Source: DATCVA01 sp036567205
GTDB lineage: Bacteria > Pseudomonadota > Gammaproteobacteria > Burkholderiales > Burkholderiaceae_B
Assembly (NCBI GenBank): GCA_036567205.1
Contig: DATCVA010000126.1
Coordinates: forward strand, 1-17,646
Direction of reading: 5' to 3'
DNA: 17,646 nt
Position numbers and translations under genes: made by a program. Position 1 is the first letter of the stretch, and the number at the start of each line of letters is the position of its first letter. Of this stretch, positions 1 to 7,054 are shown one piece after another. The notes under the pieces were generated by a model, which saw nothing but the letters and a program-made list of their open reading frames with translations, ran no database searches and had not been told where the DNA came from.

Positions 1-10
1 TTTATCGACC

Positions 11-1852
11 TCAAGCAAGCTCATGCTCGTCCATCCCTCCGAGGTATGCAGTCTGAACTGCCGGATTTACCCGAATTTCATCGGGCGTCCCTTCCGCCAG
101 CGTGCGGCCTTCATAAAGTACGGTAATACGCTCGGCTAAGGCAAACATGGCGTCCATGTCGTGCTCGACAATGACCATGCTGCGACCTTCGCGTATTGAT
201 TTAAGCAACGCTACGACCTGCACCCGCTCTTCAGGGCCCAAACCAGCCAAAGGCTCGTCGAACAGCAGCACATTGGCTCCGGTGGCCAGGGCAAGGCCAA
301 TTTCAAGACGGCGCTTTTCTCCGTAGGGAAGCTCTGAAACCACGGTATCGGCCCGATGTGTCAACCCCACCATATCAATCGCGGCGTTGACCTGCTCGTC
401 CAGCCCTACCGAGTGATGCAAGCCCCGCAACATATCGGTCCGGAACTTGCCACGGCTACGGGCCAGCACCGGAATCATGGTGTTTTGTCTGACGGTTTGC
501 CTCTCGAACAGCTGGTTAATTTGATAGCTTTTACTCATGCCAAGCTGGCACACCGCTGTGACGCCGATACCGGTGATTTCCCTTCCCCGGAAAAAAACCT
601 GGCCATTAGTCGTGGCAAGCTCACCAGCCAGCATGGCAAAAAAGGTTGATTTCCCTGCACCGTTGGGGCCAATGACGCCGCGCACCTCGCCTTCGGACAG
701 CGAGAACGTCACATCATTAACCGCTGTCAGTCCACCGTACTGCTTGGTGATGCCGCGCGCCTCAAGAACCGGCGCGCCCTCACGGCCCAGTGTTGTTGGC
801 GCCACGATATTGAGTTTGGCCATTACCTTGGTATCGGCCTCCGGATCGACCTCGATGGCGGTATTGCGCCGCCGCCTGAAAAACTCGAGGACGGCGCCGG
901 CAACCCCATGGCGAAACACCGTAACCAACACCACAAAGACGATCCCCAATATGAGTTTCCAGTAGGATCCTATATTGGCCACCTGCTGCAGGCCTTCATA
1001 CAGAAATAACCAGATAGTCGCCCCAAAGAGCGGCCCCAACAATGTTCCCGCGCCACCCATGACCGTTTGTATAACCAGTTGCGCAGAGGTGTCCAGCGCA
1101 AATGCGTCGGGAGGCATATAGGCCTGAAAGATACCCAGCAAGCCTCCCGCCAGGCCGCCGTACGCGGCCGCTATTACAAAAACAGTCAGCTTATAGCCTT
1201 GTATTTCATGCCCCAACGCCATGGCGCGTCTTGGATTGCCGCGAATGGCTTTCAACACAGCGCCAAATGGCGAATGGACAATACGCCGGGCAATGAAATA
1301 GCCAATAAAGAAAAAGAGAGCAACAAACCAGTACATGGGCCAGCCACTGGAAATATTGATCGTTGTAAAACCCAATGCTATTTCAGGCGGAGGAACGCCG
1401 GCAATTCCATTTTCGCCGCCGGTATAGCGCTTGAACGACGAGTTCTGCAAAAAATAAAACATTTCGCCGAAGGCCAGCGTGCTCATGGCAAAATAAATGC
1501 CCGTACGGCGCAAGGTTAAATAACCGATGACCAGGCCCGCCAAGGCCGCCGCAACAGTACCGATAAGCAGTGCCAGCAGCATATGCGGGACCAGGTTGGC
1601 TGTTAGCAAATACGCTGCCACAAAGCCGCCAGTCCCGTAGAACGCGGACTGCCCAAATGACAGTAAGCCCGTATATCCGAACAGCAGATCGAACCCAAGG
1701 CCAAACAGGCCCCAAATCAGTATGCGTGTCAGCAAGTCGGCGCTCATGCCCAAATGCGGCAGTACGAAGGGCGCTGCCAGCAAGCATAAGCCCACAATCA
1801 TTTCAGGGATTTGCCGGCTTGCAGCGGAGCCGAATCGATTTTGCGTGCTCAT
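11..1852 (-). CDS. livMG: Fused branched-chain amino acid/amide ABC transporter permease and ATP-binding protein (LivM-LivG fusion)
   Basis: This 613-residue protein joins two subunits of a HAAT-family importer that are often separate. Residues about 15-325 are a LivM-type permease with many membrane segments and the conserved stretch GYTGLLSFGQSAFYG (59-73). Residues about 325-361 are a charged linker. Residues about 362-613 are a LivG ATPase: Walker A GPNGAGKST (395-403), a divergent signature LPYGEKRR (508-515), Walker B LLFDEP (529-534) and the H-loop His564. The start ATG overlaps the livH stop as ATGA, so the two genes are translationally coupled. Downstream of the stop lies GAGGTCGATAAA in the coding sense, which could be the ribosome site of the next gene; livF is expected there, outside the window. 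The substrate cannot be told from the sequence: branched-chain amino acids, urea, amides or aromatic acids are all possible. Confidence 0.93.
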   Translation of the reverse strand: MSTQNRFGSAASRQIPEMIVGLCLLAAPFVLPHLGMSADLLTRILIWGLFGLGFDLLFGYTGLLSFGQSAFYGTGGFVAAYLLTANLVPHMLLALLIGTVAAALAGLVIGYLTLRRTGIYFAMSTLAFGEMFYFLQNSSFKRYTGGENGIAGVPPPEIALGFTTINISSGWPMYWFVALFFFIGYFIARRIVHSPFGAVLKAIRGNPRRAMALGHEIQGYKLTVFVIAAAYGGLAGGLLGIFQAYMPPDAFALDTSAQLVIQTVMGGAGTLLGPLFGATIWLFLYEGLQQVANIGSYWKLILGIVFVVLVTVFRHGVAGAVLEFFRRRRNTAIEVDPEADTKVMAKLNIVAPTTLGREGAPVLEARGITKQYGGLTAVNDVTFSLSEGEVRGVIGPNGAGKSTFFAMLAGELATTNGQVFFRGREITGIGVTAVCQLGMSKSYQINQLFERQTVRQNTMIPVLARSRGKFRTDMLRGLHHSVGLDEQVNAAIDMVGLTHRADTVVSELPYGEKRRLEIGLALATGANVLLFDEPLAGLGPEERVQVVALLKSIREGRSMVIVEHDMDAMFALAERITVLYEGRTLAEGTPDEIRVNPAVQTAYLGGMDEHELA

Positions 1853-2724
1853 TCGCGGCCCTCCGTTCCCATAAGTCCCTGAGGGCGGAAAATAAGAACA
1901 AGCGCCATCACTACAAATAGCATTACATCGGAATAGGCAGGATCGAACATAGATGTCAGACTAAGAATTTCGCCCGCGATAATGCCGCCGATGATGGCCC
2001 CGGGAAAAGACCCTACACCGCCGATGACCACGACCACAAACGAATCAACGAGTATCCGGTGCCCCATGTCGGGCGCCAGCGTGACGATGGGAGAGTCGAT
2101 GACGCCGGCATAACCGGCCGCCATGGCTCCAATACCAAATACCAGCAGAAACGTGCGCTTCACGTTAATGCCCAGAACGTTGACCATTTGCGAGTCTTCG
2201 ATCCCGGCGCGCACGATTAACCCCAGACTTGTCCTATACAGGACGTAATAAAGCACCACAAGAGTACCGGCCGCGATTCCCAGGGCCTGCAGACGATAAA
2301 GCGGATAGACCAGTGAGCCGATGTGAACAATGCCCTGTCCCCATTCGGGGGTGGGCATCGACAGACTGACTCCGCCGTAAATTGAGCGGACAATCTCGAC
2401 GAGGACCATGCCGATTCCGAATGTGACCAAAATCTGATCCTCGGGGGGACGCCCGTAATACAAGCGCATCAGGCCTCGTTCAATCACCAGCCCCACAAAC
2501 AAAGTAAACACCGCGCCTACCGCAATCGCAATCAAAAATGATTCAGTCATGCCATAGGCGGTATAGCCGGCATAAGCCCCTACAACAAACAGGGCCCCAT
2601 GCGCGAAATTAACAACACCGAGCGTGCCGTAGATGATGGTCAATCCGGTACTGATAAGCGCCAGCAACAGGCCTGTCGCAAGCCCGTTGAAAAGCTGAGA
2701 TAAGAATAACGACATGCTCGGCAT
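1849..2724 (-). CDS. livH: Branched-chain amino acid/amide ABC transporter permease, LivH family
   Basis: This 291-residue integral membrane protein is the LivH half of the permease pair, which forms the inner-membrane channel together with the LivM half of the next gene. It shows the LivH hallmark GVVNFAHGALFVVGAY (36-51), the late motif GGVGSFPGAIIGG, and the C-terminal FRPQGLMG (279-286) typical of the family. Length matches the usual 285-310 residues. The first ATG is supported by a strong ribosome site, AAGGAGGA at 2731-2738, six bases upstream; an ATG three codons later would be too far from it. It overlaps livMG by 4 nt. It is 150 nt downstream of the binding-protein gene, with a structured spacer between them. 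Confidence 0.94.
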   Translation of the reverse strand: MPSMSLFLSQLFNGLATGLLLALISTGLTIIYGTLGVVNFAHGALFVVGAYAGYTAYGMTESFLIAIAVGAVFTLFVGLVIERGLMRLYYGRPPEDQILVTFGIGMVLVEIVRSIYGGVSLSMPTPEWGQGIVHIGSLVYPLYRLQALGIAAGTLVVLYYVLYRTSLGLIVRAGIEDSQMVNVLGINVKRTFLLVFGIGAMAAGYAGVIDSPIVTLAPDMGHRILVDSFVVVVIGGVGSFPGAIIGGIIAGEILSLTSMFDPAYSDVMLFVVMALVLIFRPQGLMGTEGRE

Positions 2725-2792
2725 TCAAGCTCCTCCTTATGAAGTTAGTGCACTGAACTGAGTCGCAAAAGTCTTTCCATTTCCAATTCAGT

Positions 2793-2856
2793 CGTGAACA
2801 CGAAGGCGAAGCGCAGACGGTACATTCGTACGGCTGCTGCGCCGATACCGTTCACG
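2793..2856 (-). other. Nested stem-loop in the spacer between the binding-protein gene and livH
   Basis: Three nested inverted repeats share one centre. The outer stem is CGTGAAC/GTTCACG (2793-2799 with 2850-2856), the middle stem GCGCAG/CTGCGC (2811-2816 with 2837-2842), and the inner one GTAC/GTAC (2820-2823 with 2828-2831). All arms are exact, with internal loops between them. It lies 19 nt past the binding-protein stop codon and is followed by about 70 nt before livH. No T-run follows, so it is not a standard terminator. In other transport operons, hairpins in this position protect the 3' end of the abundant binding-protein transcript (for example malE-malF). A similar role here is an inference. 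Confidence 0.5.
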
Positions 2857-2874
2857 GTTGATTTAGAAATAAAA

Positions 2875-4233
2875 TTAGACGTAAGCTCCCAGTTTGCAAC
2901 CCAGCACACCAAGTTCGGGCACAACGTCAGCGCCATTGACCACCTCGACAATGTCGAAAATATCTTCTTTGCTTTTCATATCGGCCGGCTTTTTACCGCG
3001 CACAATCGGGAAGTTAATAACACCCTGGTGATCTTCGCCGCGGAAGTACACCTCGCCAACCGGCCCCTGCCGCTTCTCGCCCTTCTCGTAGGCCTTGATG
3101 ACATCTGGCGGATAGAAAGTGCCGGCACGCTCGCAAGCGTCAGCCCACAATGCCGTTTGCAAATAAGCGATATAGGCCGAATCGTGCGGCTTGCCGCCAA
3201 ATTTTTTCTCGAAAGCATCAACAAAATCTTTGGCTATGGGATATTTGTCTTGCAATGTCCACCAAAAACCGGTTGCACCGTACACACCTTGCATGATTTC
3301 GGGGCCGACCTCTTCGCCAAGGAATGGCGCCATGTATGGCACCACCAATGCCATCTTGTCGAGTATGCCGAACTGCTTGGCCTGCTTGATGGAATTAGAA
3401 GCATCAGCGCCGTACGCCACCACGACCAGCGTATCGGCGCCGCTATTGGCGATATTGATAAGGTATGAGCTGTAGTCCTTGGCCCCCAGCGGGTGCACCT
3501 GCTCGCCAACCGTTTTCCAGCCTTGCTTTTCGGTGAACTCGACCATGGAATCGTAGGTGGTATGGCCGTAGGTGTAATCGGGAACCAGGTAAACAGCTTT
3601 GCGATCTTTACCCAGCGATTTTGCAATCACCGGAGCAATCGCCTTGGAAGCTGAGTACGCAAAATGGCACAAGCGAAAGCCATAGCGCTGGCAGTCAGAG
3701 CCCGTGGTTTCATTCGAACCGCTGATGGCAGCCAGGTAAATGGTTTTTTCGCGGTCGCATACCTTCTGTAAGGCAATCGCGACAGCGCTGCTGACGCTGC
3801 CCGAAATCATCATGGCTTTGTTATCGTGAATAAAGCGGCTGGCCGCCTGAACGGCCGTATTGGGCTTGGTTTCGGCATCGGCCACGCCGAACTTGACCGT
3901 TTTACCCAAGACGCCTTTTTTGGTAAGCGGCGAGATTTTCTTCATTTGCTCAGCCCCGGCGTTGATCTGTTCGATTGCCAGTTCGTAGCCTTTGCGCTCG
4001 TCGGCCCCTTCGGCCGAGTACGGTCCGGTAAGATCCAGCGGCAGTCCTACAAAAACTGAATCTCCGGCGACCCCGGCCGGGTAATTGCCCACCGGCTTTT
4101 TGTCATCGGCAGCCAGCGAAACGCCTGGCAACGCCGACGCCAGCATGCCGCCCGCTGCGCCCACGCCCATCTTAAGCATGTTGCGCCGGCCTTCGCCGGA
4201 ATGCTGACTCTTGTTTGATTTTTTGTTATCCAT
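2875..4233 (-). CDS. HAAT-family ABC transporter periplasmic substrate-binding protein with a Tat-type signal
   Basis: This 452-residue protein belongs to the Leu/Ile/Val-type binding proteins (Peripla_BP_6 fold) and would deliver substrate to the LivH/LivM channel. The N-terminus carries a twin-arginine motif, GRRNMLKMG (15-23), then a hydrophobic stretch and a likely cleavage site around SLA/ADD (about residue 41-42). Export in folded form by the Tat route is therefore likely. There is no lipobox. The mature part begins with GDSVFVGLPLDLTGPYSAEG, typical of the family's first strand and ligand loop. Length is somewhat longer than the usual 370-420. The start is supported by AGGAGA just upstream, with a 7-8 nt spacer. 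It is the first gene of the importer operon. The ligand is not predictable; the family handles branched-chain amino acids, amides, urea and aromatic acids. Confidence 0.9.
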   Translation of the reverse strand: MDNKKSNKSQHSGEGRRNMLKMGVGAAGGMLASALPGVSLAADDKKPVGNYPAGVAGDSVFVGLPLDLTGPYSAEGADERKGYELAIEQINAGAEQMKKISPLTKKGVLGKTVKFGVADAETKPNTAVQAASRFIHDNKAMMISGSVSSAVAIALQKVCDREKTIYLAAISGSNETTGSDCQRYGFRLCHFAYSASKAIAPVIAKSLGKDRKAVYLVPDYTYGHTTYDSMVEFTEKQGWKTVGEQVHPLGAKDYSSYLINIANSGADTLVVVAYGADASNSIKQAKQFGILDKMALVVPYMAPFLGEEVGPEIMQGVYGATGFWWTLQDKYPIAKDFVDAFEKKFGGKPHDSAYIAYLQTALWADACERAGTFYPPDVIKAYEKGEKRQGPVGEVYFRGEDHQGVINFPIVRGKKPADMKSKEDIFDIVEVVNGADVVPELGVLGCKLGAYV

Positions 4234-4631
4234 CTTGTGTCTCCTGAGTGATATACCAAAAATGGTTTACTTGCTCTGAAGCCGATCTTGACGCCGGCTT
4301 AGTACTGCAATGACATTGTTTGCCTGTTTTTATCGTTACGTGCGTTCATTAATAGTCAGTCCGGTTAATTGGCTTGCCATACCGTTAAACGCGCAATGAA
4401 TCCATTACCAAATCCGCTAACGTTTTAAAGTTGATGCTCTGGTTTTTATTAACTTTTCAGCACAGTGCTATTAGTACAATTTGAAACTTACGCAAGACTT
4501 ACACAACATTTCTTTATGCGGCAGGCGCGCTTTTACCTGCCTGCATCACGACGGCATTGCTTGATTGTTTATGTTTTAGGGACAGTTGAACCAGCGTCCC
4601 GTTGAAGCTTGGTAAATGCTTGTAGCCCCGG
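4234..4631. other. Intergenic region upstream of the importer operon and downstream of the acetyltransferase gene
   Basis: This stretch of about 400 nt holds no convincing gene on either strand. It must contain the promoter of the importer operon (minus strand), but no clear -35/-10 pair was found. Visible elements are an 11-base odd palindrome AGCACAGTGCT (4459-4469), two adjacent 11-base near repeats ACTTACGCAAG/ACTTACACAAC (4486-4507), and a weak hairpin GGCAGG/CCTGCC near 4519-4542. The palindrome and the repeats are candidate operators by position only. Confidence 0.4.
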
Positions 4632-5183
4632 TCATAGCCTGGCGCGTGCCGGGTTTCCGTACGCCGTAGCCCCGGAAGGAACGTTGCGGGTTACGAGGCT
4701 GCCCGCGCCGACCAGTGCGTTATCGCCAATGGTCACGCCCGGCAATATGATTGCGCCGGCTCCAATCCATACATTACGGCCAATACGCACAGGACGTCCA
4801 AACTCCACTCCGGTTTCACGCTGAGCGAAATCCCGTGGATGGTCAGCGGCAAGAATCTGTACGCCCGGACCTATCTGCGTCTTGTCGCCGATAGTGACTT
4901 CAACCACATCCAGAATGACGCAATTAAAATTAATAAATACGTGTGCGCCAACGCTAATGTTGAAACCGTAATCGCAGTAAAATGGCGGCCGAATCAGCGT
5001 GCCCTCGCCTACACTGGCGAAATGCTGTAAAAGCAATGCCCGCTGTTCGACTCTTGGCATGGCTAATGTAGCGTTGTATCGATCCAGCCACGCCATATTC
5101 GCCATAAGATCAGCCTGAAGTTCAGGGTCCGACACATCATAGAGTTCACCCGCAAGCATCTTGTCTTTTTCGCTGCGCACCAT
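4632..5183 (-). CDS. Sugar O-acetyltransferase of the maltose/galactoside acetyltransferase (Maa/LacA/NodL) family
   Basis: This cytoplasmic 183-residue enzyme should transfer acetyl from acetyl-CoA to a sugar hydroxyl. The N-terminal Mac domain is clear (EKDKMLAGELYDVSDPEL, 5-22). It is followed by a left-handed beta-helix of hexapeptide repeats from about residue 60 (for example VTIGDKTQIGPGV and IGRNVWIGAGAIILPGVTIG). The catalytic histidine is His115 in AADHP, at the same place as in LacA. The C-terminal VPSGATAYGNPAR matches the family. Length is typical (about 183-203). The start ATG has AAGGAAGG a few bases upstream. It stands alone, followed by the importer operon's upstream region. 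The true acceptor is not known; in many bacteria these enzymes are annotated maa without physiological proof. Confidence 0.9.
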   Translation of the reverse strand: MVRSEKDKMLAGELYDVSDPELQADLMANMAWLDRYNATLAMPRVEQRALLLQHFASVGEGTLIRPPFYCDYGFNISVGAHVFINFNCVILDVVEVTIGDKTQIGPGVQILAADHPRDFAQRETGVEFGRPVRIGRNVWIGAGAIILPGVTIGDNALVGAGSLVTRNVPSGATAYGNPARARL

Positions 5184-5502
5184 GCACCTTCCTTATTTAC
5201 TGTTAAAGCTTGCATAGCCGAAGTGAAGCAGCCGGAAGCTATGCGAACATCGTCCGAATAACTTCACCCCGATACCATCGCCGGCCAACAATACGATGCC
5301 GCCAAGAACACCGAATATCTGTTTGCAGCGATTACCGATCAAATCACATTCGGGAGGCGCTAAGCAAGTCGAAAAAAAACGCCTGGCCGAAACCAGACGT
5401 AAATTACTCGCTGCTCACTCAAATACTACTTACTACTCTACTTACTCAAATGCTACCGCGGATGCCTAACGTTATAGTCCAGTATGACGCTGGCTGGCCT
5501 GA
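5184..5502. other. Intergenic region holding a terminator and a possible coding remnant
   Basis: About 320 nt without an intact gene. It includes the ribosome site of the acetyltransferase gene (minus, just above 5183), an intrinsic terminator of the csbD/DUF1328 unit (5372-5399), and a short T/A/C-rich run with repeated TACT words (about 5417-5455). A 33-codon open stretch at 5262-5363 (plus) reads like protein (for example DTIAGQQYDAAKNTEYLF) but has no start codon and is not recognised. Confidence 0.5.
5372..5399 (-). terminator. Intrinsic terminator of the csbD-DUF1328 unit
   Basis: Read on the minus strand, a 7-bp stem CGTCTGG/CCAGGCG (one G-T pair) with a 6-nt loop TTTCGG is followed directly by eight T residues. 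This is a textbook rho-independent terminator. It lies about 100 nt past the DUF1328 stop codon and before the acetyltransferase gene. Confidence 0.85.
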
Positions 5503-5664
5503 TTACTTCCTGAATACGCCGCTCAATAATGACAAAATTGCCAGCACCAGAAATACGAAAAATAAAATCTTCGCGATTGACGCAGCGCCAGCTGCAATCC
5601 CTCCAAAGCCCAGAACAGCGGCAATTATCGCAATAATGAAAAAAACGATCGCATAATTAAGCAT
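5503..5664 (-). CDS. DUF1328 (YtjA-type) small membrane protein
   Basis: This 53-residue protein starts MLNYAIVFFIIAIIAAVLGF and continues GGIAAGAASIAKILFFVFL, ending SGVFRK. This is the characteristic pattern of the DUF1328/YtjA family, with two short hydrophobic segments and a glycine-rich turn between them (about 21-32). Length matches the family (about 53-60). The ribosome site GGAGAGG lies a few bases before the ATG. It sits 47 nt downstream of csbD on the same strand and is followed by a strong terminator, so the two are probably co-transcribed. Members are often found with csbD-like genes and linked to general stress; the molecular function is unknown. Confidence 0.9.
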   Translation of the reverse strand: MLNYAIVFFIIAIIAAVLGFGGIAAGAASIAKILFFVFLVLAILSLLSGVFRK

Positions 5665-5711
5665 GGCACCTCTCCCGTCAGTGATTTTTATGGGATTCGA
5701 TACAAGCGGTG

Positions 5712-5909
5712 TCAGTAACGGCTTATAAAGTCGTCAATTTCCTTTTCGGCCTGCTCTTTCGTGCGGCCATAGCGCTCCTGAATAATCCCGGAGAGCTTTT
5801 CAGCATTGCCTTCTACTTTCGCCAGATCATCGTCGGTGAGCTCTCCCCATGCGACTTTTGCTTTTCCTGCCAGCTGTTTCCACTTACCCTCGAATGTATC
5901 TTGATTCAT
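5712..5909 (-). CDS. CsbD family stress-response protein
   Basis: This small hydrophilic protein of 65 residues begins MNQDTFEGKWKQLAGKAK and contains WGELTDDDLAKVEGN and the late EKEIDDFISRY, which fits the CsbD family along its full length. CsbD proteins are abundant cytoplasmic proteins under general stress or stationary-phase control in several bacteria; their action is unknown. The ATG at 5909 is chosen because AGGAG lies 8 nt upstream. A GTG three codons earlier would sit right against that ribosome site. It is the first gene of a two-gene unit with the DUF1328 protein. A candidate promoter and an inverted repeat lie 40-80 nt upstream. Confidence 0.92.
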   Translation of the reverse strand: MNQDTFEGKWKQLAGKAKVAWGELTDDDLAKVEGNAEKLSGIIQERYGRTKEQAEKEIDDFISRY

Positions 5910-5950
5910 GGTGTGCACTCCTAAAATTGACCTACGGTGACTCTGGACTA

Positions 5951-5972
5951 GCTGCTTTTACCGTAAAGCAGC
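5951..5972 (-). repeat. Inverted repeat upstream of csbD
   Basis: An exact 8-bp inverted repeat, GCTGCTTT/AAAGCAGC, encloses the 6 bases TACCGT (plus-strand reading). It begins about 40 nt before the csbD start and covers the predicted -10 element. There is no following T-run. It could be an operator or a hairpin in the 5' leader; the sequence alone cannot decide. Confidence 0.5.
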
Positions 5973-5988
5973 CAAACCGCCGCGTCAA
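5960..5988 (-). promoter_or_regulatory. Candidate sigma-70 type promoter of csbD
   Basis: On the minus strand, TTGACG (5988-5983) is followed after 17 nt by TACGGT (5965-5960). The -35 matches the consensus at five of six places; the -10 is weak but keeps TA and the final T. It would give a leader of roughly 40 nt with AGGAG before the csbD ATG. The -10 lies inside an inverted repeat. Confidence 0.35.
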
Positions 5989-6286
5989 ACGTCGTTGTTA
6001 TTGAATGTAAACTCGACTCCACCGGGCGTCTAATTGCCATCACACTGCAAAAATCGCTACGTAATCAACGCTTTAGTCTATGCCCTAACATATGGTTGTA
6101 TGCAAGCAAGAACCTCTTGACGTAGCAATTAGTTGTCGATAAGGCTACGTCGTAACAATTAAAGTCCGCACGATATTCAATATCCGACTATGCAATCACG
6201 AAAACATTCGTTTTATTAACTAGCGCTTCTGAATAAGCTGGAAACGGAACTACTCCACAACCTAATTCGTTTCAGAGGTAAAGCAG

Positions 6287-6370
6287 ATGTTGTTCAGAAT
6301 ATTCATCCAGACAGCGTTGGTTGCTACAGTGGCCACGACCGCGGCATATGCATTGGTCCTTTGGCACTAG
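6287..6370 (+). CDS. Possible 27-residue single-span membrane microprotein
   Basis: An ATG preceded by AGAGG (6274-6278, spacer 8 nt) opens a frame reading MLFRIFIQTALVATVATT, then AAYALVLWH and a TAG stop. The product would be one hydrophobic helix with a single Arg near the N-terminus and a Trp-His end, as in known bacterial membrane microproteins. It is not part of a longer frame, and no gene overlaps it. I do not recognise a family. Evidence is limited to the ribosome site, the clean start and stop, and the hydrophobic composition. A chance open frame of this length is possible. Confidence 0.35.
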   Translation: MLFRIFIQTALVATVATTAAYALVLWH

Positions 6371-6529
6371 TCTGCAGGATCAATGCCAGCGGCTCCTGAC
6401 CGTAGTCGTTATTCAGAATACAACTAAGAAAATGCGAAAAAAATCGTTCTCTTTATAACCATGCAATGTAACCATGGCACTCTTTAGCCGAGCCCGTCAT
6501 TAATTCAAATATTCATTGACCGAGTCGTT

Positions 6530-7054
6530 ATGCAAGTCGCTCTGCCCCTAACCGTAGTAAAAAACAAAGCCTTCAGAGTGCTTCCCGGATTTAATTTGTC
6601 CCTGGGCTTTACGCTGCTGTATTTAAGCCTGATAGTTCTGCTGCCTTTGTCTGCGGTTTTCCTTAAGACGTTCACCATGACCTGGGACGCATTTATATCG
6701 ACCGTTACGTCCGACCGGCTCATGGCGTCATACAGATTGACCTTTGGCGCTTCGTTATTAGCCGCAGCCATTAATGTGGTGTTCGGGGGAGTCGTCGCCT
6801 GGGTGCTGGTGCGCTATACCTTCCCAGGTAAAAAAATCATTGATGCACTGGTCGATTTGCCGTTTGCCTTACCCACGGCCGTCGCAGGTATTGCCCTGAC
6901 GGCGCTGTATGCCCCCAACGGCTGGATAGGACAGTATTTGGAACCACTGGGCATCAAAGTAGCGTTCACTTCGCTAGGCGTGCTAGTTGCGTTAACCTTC
7001 ATCGCTCTTCCTTTTGTGGTGCGCACGGTTCAGCCTGTCCTTGAGGAAGCCGAA
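6530..7054 (+). pseudogene. cysT: Remnant of sulfate/thiosulfate ABC transporter permease CysT (5' part only)
   Basis: About 175 codons of CysT (CysU) are intact, with family sequence such as LPGFNLSLGFTLLYLSLIV, SYRLTFGASLLAA, ALVDLPFALPTAVAGIALTA and FVVRTVQPVLEE. The intact permease is about 275-295 residues. After QPVLEEAE, near 7048-7054, homology stops just before the cytoplasmic EAA loop. The frame then runs out of family sequence to a stop at 7171. The following DNA belongs to cysW in another frame, so the 3' part of cysT and most of the 5' part of cysW have been deleted. The start ATG has no clear ribosome site. No sulfate-binding protein gene precedes it. Confidence 0.88.

Larger units (their letters stand above)
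5910..6286. other. Intergenic region upstream of csbD
   Basis: About 375 nt with no convincing gene. Besides the csbD promoter elements, it contains a second exact 8-bp inverted repeat, GACGTAGC/GCTACGTC (6119-6126 with 6144-6151), spaced 17 nt apart. Its flanks repeat the word CGTAGCAATT/CGTAACAATT. The remainder is AT-rich, with nothing recognisable. Confidence 0.45.

Noticed and set aside
2794..3468. Long plus-strand open frame opposite the binding-protein gene
   Set aside because: It is antisense to a clear gene, has no recognisable protein features and looks like a codon-bias shadow.
4519..4542. GGCAGG/CCTGCC hairpin as terminator of the acetyltransferase gene
   Set aside because: The stem is short, the loop is long, and no T-run follows in the minus-strand direction.
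5417..5455. Repeated TACT/ACTC words suggesting a tandem repeat or small array
   Set aside because: The units are irregular and short; this is low-complexity sequence in the 3' untranslated part of the csbD unit, not a CRISPR or true tandem repeat.
5210..5656. 148-codon plus-strand open frame
   Set aside because: It runs antisense through the DUF1328 gene and the terminator and lacks protein-like composition over most of its length; only its start region was considered as a possible remnant.
6246..6272. GGAAC-N17-CGTTT resembling an ECF sigma factor promoter before the microprotein
   Set aside because: A start site about 7 nt further on would fall within or right after the microprotein's ribosome site, and this consensus is mainly alphaproteobacterial.
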